Below, in pieces: positions 45,511-53,066 of a stretch of 64,000 nt of DNA (its first letter is position 1; every line of letters starts with the position of its first letter). Source of the stretch: Cycloclasticus pugetii PS-1 (GTDB lineage: Bacteria > Pseudomonadota > Gammaproteobacteria > Methylococcales > Cycloclasticaceae); the NCBI RefSeq assembly GCF_000384415.1, contig NZ_ARVU01000001.1:2046001-2110000 (forward strand), given 5' to 3'. A program made the position numbers and the translations under genes. Below the pieces are notes generated by a model that searched no databases, was not told where the DNA came from, and worked only from the letters and a program-made list of their open reading frames with translations.

Positions 45511-46453
45511 TCAAGTACGCCTTCACTGTTTTCTTCAACTGTTCATCCATCGTAATAACTGGCTCCCAGCCAAGTAGTTTCCGAGATTTAGAACTATTCA
45601 CCTGCAAAGAACCAAATAACCGATTTACCACATCTGTCTTACCCATCACCCTTGCCACAAACCTCATCCAAGTCACAGGAATAGGCAGTAAGAACGCCTT
45701 TTTGCCAAAGGCATTTGAGACCTTCTGTATTAGCTCAGTTGTTGACACATCTTCGCCATCTGAAATCAAAAAGATTTCATTTGCAGCTCTTGGGTGATCA
45801 ATACAATGAATAATAAAATCAACCAAGTTTTCTAAAGCCACTAACGAGCGCTTATTATCAATAGCACCAAAAGGCAAAGGAACTGTGCTTTCAATCCATT
45901 TTAGCAGACTAGCAAAATTACCTTTGACGCCAGAACCATACACTAGTGTTGGCCTAATAATAACAACCTCCATATCTGTACTCTTTACTAAAGCCAACAA
46001 ACCTTGTTCAGCTTCATATTTAGATAATCCGTATGGGTCAGTTGGAACAAATATATCATCAGGGCAGAAAGCCTCTTTTACCGTCAGCTCACCATTAACT
46101 TTTATAGAACTTATAAAAACAAATCGTCGAACTCCCACCTCAGCCGCTTGTTTCGCTAAATTTAATGTTGACGCCGTGTTTATCTGTCGAAATTCAGCTA
46201 AAGGGTCGGTAACCATCTCATTAATAATATGAGCACGCCCAGCACAATGAATAAGCACATCAACCTTATTTAATTCCTGACGCCAATCAGTTTGTGCCGA
46301 AGTATTACCAACCTCTACCACCTTGACACCTAACCCCAGAATACCGGAACTTTGACGAACCGCCGCCACGACAGAGTGTCCGCTTGAGAGCAACCTCTCC
46401 GTCACAGCCCGCCCAATAAACCCTGTAGCGCCAGTAACTAAAACCCTACTCAT
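45494..46453 (-). CDS. NAD-dependent sugar-nucleotide SDR (4-ketoreductase/epimerase-like)
   Basis: Extended short-chain dehydrogenase of 319 residues. It has the N-terminal NAD motif TGATGFIGRAV, HCAGRAH, the catalytic YGLSKYEAE (YxxxK) near residue 145 and the C-terminal substrate segment. Relatives include UDP-glucose 4-epimerases and the reductases that turn UDP-4-keto-6-deoxy-GlcNAc into UDP-QuiNAc (WbpV, WreQ). Direct linkage to a PglC-type transferase and the nearby dehydratase favour the reductase reading, but sequence alone does not decide. Confidence 0.85.
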   Translation of the reverse strand: MSRVLVTGATGFIGRAVTERLLSSGHSVVAAVRQSSGILGLGVKVVEVGNTSAQTDWRQELNKVDVLIHCAGRAHIINEMVTDPLAEFRQINTASTLNLAKQAAEVGVRRFVFISSIKVNGELTVKEAFCPDDIFVPTDPYGLSKYEAEQGLLALVKSTDMEVVIIRPTLVYGSGVKGNFASLLKWIESTVPLPFGAIDNKRSLVALENLVDFIIHCIDHPRAANEIFLISDGEDVSTTELIQKVSNAFGKKAFLLPIPVTWMRFVARVMGKTDVVNRLFGSLQVNSSKSRKLLGWEPVITMDEQLKKTVKAYLNEKAR

Positions 46454-46456
46454 CAG

Positions 46457-47215
46457 CTAACCCCAAGGGTTAAATAACTGAAAAAACTTTATCGGCAAGC
46501 GAAGGAATACAAACCAGAAGTTTGAATACACACCATTTTCATTTAATGAACGGGCTATCTCTTTGGTTGAGACCCAATAGCTTTTAAAGCCTGACGTACT
46601 GGCACCTCCTAACCTCATTCTAACTAACGTCTTATCTAATTTTGTGTACTTAAACTTATGCTTCACTAGTACTCGAATAAACATATCAAAGTCAGCAGCA
46701 ATTTTATACCCTACTTTATACAAACCAACTTCATTGTATACTGCCTTCTTAATAAATGTCGCGGGGTGGGCAGGCATAAACCCAAACCGCATCTTCCAAG
46801 GCGAAAAGTTAAAAGAAGAGTACTTTCGAACAGGCTTAATTAAATTACGTTCCGAAACAAAATCGACATTACCAGACAATAAAGCAATACCCTCATTTTG
46901 CTTAAATACATTCACTACTTTAGAAATAACATCTGGACTAGAGTAAAAGTCATCGGAATTCAGGACACCAATTATATCACCTGTTGCTAGCTCTATCCCT
47001 TTATTCATCGCATCGTAAATCCCCTTATCTGGCTCACTAATTACGTGATGAATTTGATCAGCAAATTGATTTACAATTTTGAGTGTCCCATCGTTGGACC
47101 CTCCATCAACAATAATATATTCAATGTCAGTGTAGGACTGAGATAGTACTGAATCAATAGATGACCGTATGACTAAGGAGGAATTATAGCAAACTGTAAC
47201 AATCGAAACTTTCAT
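46457..47215 (-). CDS. Family 2 glycosyltransferase
   Basis: GT-A-fold transferase of 252 residues. The N-terminus VSIVTVCYNS, the acceptor region IEYIIVDGGSNDGT, the stretch ISEPDKGIYDAMNKG and the DxD-equivalent LNSDD near residue 90 are typical of WcaA/WcaE-like GT2 enzymes. I chose ATG at 47215 (MKVSIV); the frame extends six codons upstream without improvement. Sugar and linkage are unknown. The enzyme is probably cytoplasmic and extends the lipid-linked glycan. Confidence 0.9.
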   Translation of the reverse strand: MKVSIVTVCYNSSLVIRSSIDSVLSQSYTDIEYIIVDGGSNDGTLKIVNQFADQIHHVISEPDKGIYDAMNKGIELATGDIIGVLNSDDFYSSPDVISKVVNVFKQNEGIALLSGNVDFVSERNLIKPVRKYSSFNFSPWKMRFGFMPAHPATFIKKAVYNEVGLYKVGYKIAADFDMFIRVLVKHKFKYTKLDKTLVRMRLGGASTSGFKSYWVSTKEIARSLNENGVYSNFWFVFLRLPIKFFQLFNPWG

Positions 47216-47283
47216 CACTATAAAGCCGAACATGTTCTCTTGCCCAAGGGCTTATCGCTTACATTAAAGCAAATCAAGGTCGA

Positions 47284-48249
47284 TTAACTTCGTAAAGATT
47301 CCGCTGCATTCACAAACCATTCATATGTCCTTTCTAGGCCGGCCTCTAAACTTGTGCCCGCGCTCCAGCCTAGCCGTTTTAATCGCGTCACCTCCATCAA
47401 TTTACGAGGCGTACCGTCTGGCTTGCTACCATCAAATATCAACTTCCCTTCAAACCCTACAACCTTAGCCATTGTTTCTGCCAATTCACGAATGGTGCAA
47501 TCAACCCCTGTACCAACATTAATGTGCGACAACATCGGCTCTGTATGAGCTTGATACATTGCATTATCTAGGTTCATCACAAAAACACTAGCTGCCGCCA
47601 TATCATCAACATGTAAAAACTCACGCATTGGCTTGCCTGTACCCCAAACGGTTACTTCTTGGTCACCTGCTAATTTTGCTTCATGAAAACGGCGCATCAT
47701 CGCAGGTATCACATGTGAATTTTCAGGGTGGAAGTTATCATTTTTACCATACAAATTAGTTGGCATCACCGAACGATAATCAACACCATATTGGCGATTA
47801 TAAGATTCACACAACTTAATGCCTGCAATCTTAGCAATAGCATATGGCTCATTAGTAGACTCTAAGATCCCCGTCAATAACTCGGACTCTTGCATGGGCT
47901 GTTTTGCCAACTTAGGGTAAATACAAGATGAACCAAGAAATAGTAGCTTTTTTACACCCCCTACATAGGCCTGGTGAATAATGTTTGTCTCAATCATCAG
48001 GTTTTGATAAATAAATTCAGCCGGGTATTCATTATTCGCATATATCCCTCCCACTTTAGCAGCCGCCAAATACACTTGGTCAATCTTTTCTTGTTGAAAA
48101 AATGTAGTCACGTCTGCCTGCGACACCAAGTCCAACTCACGACGTGTCCGCGTAACCAGCTCAACGCCTTTTTCCTGCTGTAGTTGACGGACAATTGCTG
48201 AACCGACCATACCCTCATGACCTGCTATAAAAATTCGTTTTGCAGCCAT
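47284..48249 (-). CDS. fcl: GDP-L-fucose synthase
   Basis: Bifunctional epimerase-reductase that converts GDP-4-keto-6-deoxymannose to GDP-L-fucose. The 321 residues show the NADP motif [17 protein letters not shown], the [10 protein letters not shown] segment, [20 protein letters not shown] with the catalytic YxxxK, and [11 protein letters not shown], matching WcaG/Fcl. It directly follows gmd with a one-base gap, the normal pairing for fucose donor synthesis. Confidence 0.95.
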   Translation of the reverse strand: MAAKRIFIAGHEGMVGSAIVRQLQQEKGVELVTRTRRELDLVSQADVTTFFQQEKIDQVYLAAAKVGGIYANNEYPAEFIYQNLMIETNIIHQAYVGGVKKLLFLGSSCIYPKLAKQPMQESELLTGILESTNEPYAIAKIAGIKLCESYNRQYGVDYRSVMPTNLYGKNDNFHPENSHVIPAMMRRFHEAKLAGDQEVTVWGTGKPMREFLHVDDMAAASVFVMNLDNAMYQAHTEPMLSHINVGTGVDCTIRELAETMAKVVGFEGKLIFDGSKPDGTPRKLMEVTRLKRLGWSAGTSLEAGLERTYEWFVNAAESLRS

Positions 48250-48250
48250 C

Positions 48251-49372
48251 TTAATTCTCTACGGCTATCGCTACATCATGCCCGTGCGATCTCAATAAAG
48301 CATGACGTTTTGCAATATCAAGATCATGAGCCACCATTTCAGCGCACATTTGTTCAACCGTAATGTCTGGTACCCAGCCGAGTTTTTCTTTGGCTTTTGC
48401 TGGATTGCCCAACAAAGTTTCCACCTCAGTTGGACGGAAATAACGCGGGTCAACTTTGACAATCACATCTCCCACCTTAACACCAGGCAATGACTCATCT
48501 GATAGAAATCTAACTATCCCTACTTCATTTAAACCTTCCCCACTAAATTCTAATTCAATGCCCAGCTCAGTAGCTGAGAGTCGCACAAACTCACGCACAG
48601 AAATTTGCTTTCCCGTAGCAATTACAAAGTCTTCTGCAGTTTCCTGCTGCAACATCATCCATTGCATACGCACATAATCTTTTGCATGCCCCCAATCACG
48701 TAGCGCATCCATATTACCTAGGAACAAGCACTCCTCTAAGCCTTGAGAAATATTACTCAAGGCCCGAGTAATCTTACGAGTAACAAAAGTTTCACCACGA
48801 CGAGGCGACTCATGATTAAACAAAATACCATTGCACGCATACAGACCATAAGCTTCACGGTAGTTAACTACAATCCAATAGGCGTACATCTTGGCCACAG
48901 CATAAGGTGATCGCGGGTAGAAAGGAGTCTTCTCCGTTTGAGGAACCTCTTGAACTTCCCCAAACAATTCTGATGTAGAGGCTTGATAAAAACGCGTTTT
49001 CTTTTCTAAACCTAATATACGAATCGCTTCCAATATCCGTAACGTGCCCATCGCATCAACATCTGCCGTATATTCTGGTGACTCAAAAGACACAGCCACA
49101 TGACTCTGAGCCCCGAGATTATATACCTCATCAGGCTGAACTTGTTGCAAAATACGCGTAAGGTTGGACGTATCAGTTAAATCACCATAGTGCAAAAAAA
49201 ACTTTGGATTATCAATGTGTTGATCTTGATAAATATGGTCAACTCGTTCAGTATTAAATGAAGATGAGCGGCGCTTAATACCATGAACTTCATACCCTTT
49301 ATCTAATAACAACTCAGCCAGATAAGACCCATCTTGGCCCGTTACGCCTGTAATTAAAGCTCTCTTATTCAT
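48251..49372 (-). CDS. gmd: GDP-mannose 4,6-dehydratase
   Basis: First step from GDP-mannose toward GDP-fucose. The 373 residues have the NADP motif [14 protein letters not shown], the [15 protein letters not shown] segment, [20 protein letters not shown] with the catalytic Thr/Ser-Glu pair, [21 protein letters not shown] (in parts) and [17 protein letters not shown]. Length and motifs are normal. GDP-mannose supply genes (manB, manC) are not in the window. Confidence 0.96.
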   Translation of the reverse strand: MNKRALITGVTGQDGSYLAELLLDKGYEVHGIKRRSSSFNTERVDHIYQDQHIDNPKFFLHYGDLTDTSNLTRILQQVQPDEVYNLGAQSHVAVSFESPEYTADVDAMGTLRILEAIRILGLEKKTRFYQASTSELFGEVQEVPQTEKTPFYPRSPYAVAKMYAYWIVVNYREAYGLYACNGILFNHESPRRGETFVTRKITRALSNISQGLEECLFLGNMDALRDWGHAKDYVRMQWMMLQQETAEDFVIATGKQISVREFVRLSATELGIELEFSGEGLNEVGIVRFLSDESLPGVKVGDVIVKVDPRYFRPTEVETLLGNPAKAKEKLGWVPDITVEQMCAEMVAHDLDIAKRHALLRSHGHDVAIAVEN

Positions 49373-49483
49373 CTTTTTCCCATATTTTTATTTACACGCA
49401 ATTATTAATAAATTTCTTTTCATACGCTATTTCTGCTCCTATATAATTTATAAAGAGACATCGAAACATTAAGTCTTAACCAT

Positions 49484-50368
49484 TCAAATACTAGGCAGCC
49501 TATAAACACTTATATAGGCCACTGTGTTTACGATAAAGTAAATCGCTTTTGATAGCTCAAGTCCACCAAGTTTTCGTTTACCATGACGCTGTAGAATTCT
49601 GGCTATTTTAAACAAATATTGAGCTCGAAAAGACTTTTCTCCAAACTTAATTCTTTCGAAAGCCGCTAACTCAAAGACCCTACTCGACCTCACTGTTAGT
49701 GACTTATTATTATCATGCAACCTGTACCCAGCAACTATATTTGAGACCTCTAACCAAGAATGCTTCAAAAAAGCATTGTAAAAAAACACCACATCAAACA
49801 CATAGTTAAACTCTTTGGGCCACACATTTTCATCGTAAACATGTCTTTTCCAAAAGGTTGCCGGTTGTATTACCGCGGTTCGGTAAGGCATCAAATCAAA
49901 ACTATCTAAAGGGTGGTAACGATAATTTATACGTTTCATCCAATTCCCATCTATATCGATATAAGCCCCACCAAAGCTAATTATTTCGGTCGATCGATTT
50001 AGCTTAAAAGCATTAACCACCAAACCAAACACATCATCATCCAGATAGCAGTCATCTGCATTTAAAAAGCACAAGATGTCACCAGATGCAAACTGAAATG
50101 CTTTAGAAATAGCATCTGCTTGCCCAGCATCTTTTTTACTTATTAATCGAAATCTTTCGTCTTCACCGCAAAACCTCTCAATAATTTCCAACGATCCATC
50201 GACAGAACCGCCATCAGCAATTAATACCTCATAATTAGCGTAATATTGCCTTTTAATACTAGCAAGAGCCTCCTCTAAGAAACAAGCATAGTTATATGAC
50301 GGCACTGCGATACTAATTTTTAACTCGTCATCCACTCTACATCCACTTTTTAATAAAAAGGCATTCAC
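49484..50368 (-). CDS. Family 2 glycosyltransferase
   Basis: GT2 enzyme of 294 residues with ISIAVPSYNYACFLEEAL, NYEVLIADGGSVDGS, the SKKDAGQADAISKAF segment and the metal-binding-type LNADDCY near residue 105. The GQADAI motif groups it with transferases that act on polysaccharide repeat units, related to the C-terminal domain of the large fusion protein on the other strand. Its first 15 residues precede the fold and may not all be translated. It is the first gene of the minus-strand polysaccharide run. Confidence 0.88.
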   Translation of the reverse strand: MNAFLLKSGCRVDDELKISIAVPSYNYACFLEEALASIKRQYYANYEVLIADGGSVDGSLEIIERFCGEDERFRLISKKDAGQADAISKAFQFASGDILCFLNADDCYLDDDVFGLVVNAFKLNRSTEIISFGGAYIDIDGNWMKRINYRYHPLDSFDLMPYRTAVIQPATFWKRHVYDENVWPKEFNYVFDVVFFYNAFLKHSWLEVSNIVAGYRLHDNNKSLTVRSSRVFELAAFERIKFGEKSFRAQYLFKIARILQRHGKRKLGGLELSKAIYFIVNTVAYISVYRLPSI

Positions 50369-50674
50369 TCATTCATAAAAACACTTTTGCAATTCAATAC
50401 AAACAAACCTTCCGGCAAAAGTATTGCGAATAACCAATCAAGTAATTCGCTTCCATTACTGACAGATAAAGCAGTAATACGTTATTATACGATAATTGAA
50501 AAAGACCAACAAAAAAGCTACTAAACCTTTGGCCCCACTAAAACCACGTCTTCATAAAAAACGTATCAAAAAAACTAGGCTCGACGTAAACAACATTAAA
50601 ATTTGCAAAAAAGAAGACCTAAGCTTATTTAATTACTATCGCTTTTTAAATTATAAATCACGGATGTTAACCCA
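50369..50674. other. Divergent promoter region of the polysaccharide locus
   Basis: About 300 nt of AT-rich sequence between the divergent GT2 gene and the ABC exporter. It holds an inverted repeat, ATTACTG / CAGTAAT with a ten-base spacer at 50455-50478, placed like an operator. A very basic 61-codon frame from a TTG at 50496 overlaps the exporter start and has no ribosome site; I do not count it as a gene. Exact promoters cannot be set. Confidence 0.45.
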
Positions 50675-51463
50675 TTGCTAACAACAGCCTATAACCATAA
50701 AAGCCTTATTTTTGAGTTATTAAAAAGGGACTTCAAATCACGTTACCTTGACTCAATTTTTGGGCTCGCTTGGGCGTTTATAACGCCCTTAATTATGCTT
50801 GCAATGTATAGTTTAGTTTTCGGCTTTGGGTTAAGAGGAGCCCGAAATGGCATGCCTATAGATAACGGAGAGTATGTTTTAATGCTCTTTTCCGGCCTAA
50901 TCATTTATTTTGCAACATCTGAATGTATTACGAAATCTGTCCGAGTTATCTTAAAAAATCAAACACTCGTAAAAAAAGTCATCTTCCCTGTTGAAATTTT
51001 ACCTGTCATTATTTGCATTTCATCATTACTTCATCTTTTTATTTCGCTGAACATTCTATTAATTGCTTACGCTGTACTAGTCGCCCCCCCTCCTATTCAG
51101 ACTTTCTACATTCCCTTATTGATAGCTATTTGCTTTCCGATGCTCTTAAGCCTCTCCTGGTTAATTGCGGCCTTAGGGACGCTCTCAAGAGACATCGAAC
51201 AAATAACAGGACTACTTGCCCGTGGAATATTATTTATCTCCCCTGTTCTATATCGATTCGAGAACCCTCCTTATATATTAGATGCATTAATAACCATCAA
51301 CCCAATATCACTGATAGTAGAGCAAATGAGAACTATTGTTTTCAATCATTCAGCACCAGACTTTTCGGCTTTAGCTATTTATTTTGTTCTTTCATTAATA
51401 TCCTCTTGTTTGGCATACTTGTTTTTTATGTCCATGAGGAAACACTTTGCTGATTTAATATGA
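50675..51463 (+). CDS. wzm: Polysaccharide ABC exporter permease (Wzm/KpsM-type)
   Basis: Inner-membrane part of an ABC exporter of polysaccharides, 262 residues with six predicted helices. It carries the ABC-2 signature regions LIFELLKRDFKSRYLDSIFGLAWAF (in part) and the middle LVKKVIFPVEILPVI, which fit O-antigen/capsule exporters. The start is a TTG with no strong ribosome site; no in-frame ATG lies nearby. Its last bases overlap the ATPase gene start by 4 nt. Confidence 0.92.
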   Translation: MLTTAYNHKSLIFELLKRDFKSRYLDSIFGLAWAFITPLIMLAMYSLVFGFGLRGARNGMPIDNGEYVLMLFSGLIIYFATSECITKSVRVILKNQTLVKKVIFPVEILPVIICISSLLHLFISLNILLIAYAVLVAPPPIQTFYIPLLIAICFPMLLSLSWLIAALGTLSRDIEQITGLLARGILFISPVLYRFENPPYILDALITINPISLIVEQMRTIVFNHSAPDFSALAIYFVLSLISSCLAYLFFMSMRKHFADLI

Positions 51464-52224
51464 ACGACTTAACCTGCATCACCGTTTCCAACTTAAGCAA
51501 GTGTTACAACATATCCCACTCCCATTTATCTAAAATACTCTGTATGTTTTTTAGCTCCTATAAAAAAGGGATCAAAGAACTCTGGGCTGTCAAAGACGTG
51601 TCTTTCAGTGTTAGCAAAGGAGAGTCCATTGCTATTATTGGAAGAAATGGGGATGGGAAAAGCACTCTATTAGAATTACTAACTGGCACTAGAAAGCCAA
51701 CTAGTGGCACCATTAAAATTGAAGGAAAAATTGCTGCCCTGCTTCAGCTAGGCAGTGGGTTTAATTTGGATTACACCGGCATCGAAAACATCTATTTCAA
51801 TGGTCTCCTCTTTGGCTTAACCAGATCACAAATCAAAAATAAACTTGAAGAAATCATAGCCTTCTCTGGCATTGGTAATGCAGTTAACCAACCTATTAAG
51901 GAATACTCTAGCGGAATGAAAGCTCGCCTTGCTTTTTCAGTTCAAATCGCTCTAGAGCCAGATATTTTAATTATCGATGAAGCCTTAAGCGTTGGCGACT
52001 CCTTCTTTCAAGATAAATGCAAAGAGCATTTAAAGAAATTACAAAAAAATGGAACCACTATTCTCCTAGTTACGCACAACATGAGCTCCATTGACGGTTT
52101 TTGTGATCGCGCCATAGTCCTTAACAAAGGCACTTTAGTTTTTGATGGCTCGCCTAAACAAGCCATTGAATTTTATCGATCAAAAACCACAAAACCACAA
52201 AAAAACTCAAACCCATGGGAATGA
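51460..52224 (+). CDS. wzt: Polysaccharide ABC exporter ATPase (Wzt/KpsT-type)
   Basis: ATP-binding subunit paired with the preceding permease. It has Walker A GRNGDGKST near residues 61-69 (with D for the usual A/S), the Q-loop region LLQLGSGFNLDYTGIENIYFNG (in part), the signature YSSGMKARLAF and Walker B ILIIDEALSVGD. At 254 residues it lacks the C-terminal carbohydrate-binding domain of O9a-type Wzt proteins, so export is probably not linked to recognition of a terminal cap. A sulfotransferase gene follows after 4 nt. Confidence 0.93.
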   Translation: MNDLTCITVSNLSKCYNISHSHLSKILCMFFSSYKKGIKELWAVKDVSFSVSKGESIAIIGRNGDGKSTLLELLTGTRKPTSGTIKIEGKIAALLQLGSGFNLDYTGIENIYFNGLLFGLTRSQIKNKLEEIIAFSGIGNAVNQPIKEYSSGMKARLAFSVQIALEPDILIIDEALSVGDSFFQDKCKEHLKKLQKNGTTILLVTHNMSSIDGFCDRAIVLNKGTLVFDGSPKQAIEFYRSKTTKPQKNSNPWE

Positions 52225-52228
52225 TAAA

Positions 52229-53053
52229 ATGAGAGATATTGAAGAATTTTTAAACCAATTAACATTACCACCCTCTACATCTGAAGCCCCCAGCGTTTAT
52301 GCCTTTTCCCTTCATAAATCTGGCAGCACCCTATTGTTTAATATGTTAAGTGATTTAGCGCCCCATGCTGGCCTTACATACTTTAGCATGCAAGACCAAA
52401 TGTTTATTAATGGGATAATGCCAAACTCAGAAATCCCCAACTCAAAACTATTTTTTAAACCCAAAGGCTACCTGTATGGTGGGTTCCGTTTTTTTCCACA
52501 GGCATACAAATTAGAGAACTTAAATAACCATAAAAAAATATTACTAATAAGAAACCCAATGGACGCTTTAGTTTCCATGTATTTTTCAAGAAAAAAATCA
52601 CACGCCATACCAAAAAAAGGCCTGCTTCGTGAGGTTTGGTTAAAAAGAAGAGAGAGCGCAGACGCCCAAGACATCGAAGCATTTGTGAAAGAAAAATATA
52701 AATCACATATTAAGCGAATCAAAAGCTACAAAGAAATCCTTTCCCAAGACAATTGCGTTATCTATAGGTACGAAGACATCATTTACGACAAACTATCATT
52801 CCTTAAAAACATCTGCCAACAGTATGGATGGGTTATTGAAGAAAAAATTCTCACAAAAATTGTTAATAAATATGATGTTTTCCCTGAAACTGAAAAAGAA
52901 GAAAGTCATGTAAGACAAGTTCACCCGGGGAATTATAAAAAAAAGCTGTCAGCTGAAACGCAACAATTTCTAGAGCTCGAGTTCCAAGATATATTGGAAG
53001 CCTTCGGGTATTCTGTTAGCCCAACATCTGCATTCAGTCGGCTTTCAGCTTAG
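52229..53053 (+). CDS. PAPS-dependent sulfotransferase-like protein
   Basis: Predicted carbohydrate sulfotransferase of 274 residues. The 5'-phosphosulfate loop is visible in SLHKSGSTLLFNML (residues 27-40) and the 3'-phosphate-binding region in ILLIRNPMDALVSMYFS (about 106-122), with the conserved Arg and Ser. The ATG at 52229 lies 4 nt after the wzt stop and follows GGGA; the frame extends upstream into wzt but has no ribosome site. It is cytoplasmic (no signal or membrane helix), so sulfation would precede export. The acceptor sugar is unknown. Confidence 0.87.
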   Translation: MRDIEEFLNQLTLPPSTSEAPSVYAFSLHKSGSTLLFNMLSDLAPHAGLTYFSMQDQMFINGIMPNSEIPNSKLFFKPKGYLYGGFRFFPQAYKLENLNNHKKILLIRNPMDALVSMYFSRKKSHAIPKKGLLREVWLKRRESADAQDIEAFVKEKYKSHIKRIKSYKEILSQDNCVIYRYEDIIYDKLSFLKNICQQYGWVIEEKILTKIVNKYDVFPETEKEESHVRQVHPGNYKKKLSAETQQFLELEFQDILEAFGYSVSPTSAFSRLSA

Positions 53054-53066
53054 CATCCTCTTAAAT

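Noticed and set aside
50496-50681. Very basic 61-codon plus-strand frame before the ABC exporter
   Set aside because: TTG start without ribosome site, lysine-rich composition expected from A-rich DNA, and overlap with the exporter start. Not supported as a gene.
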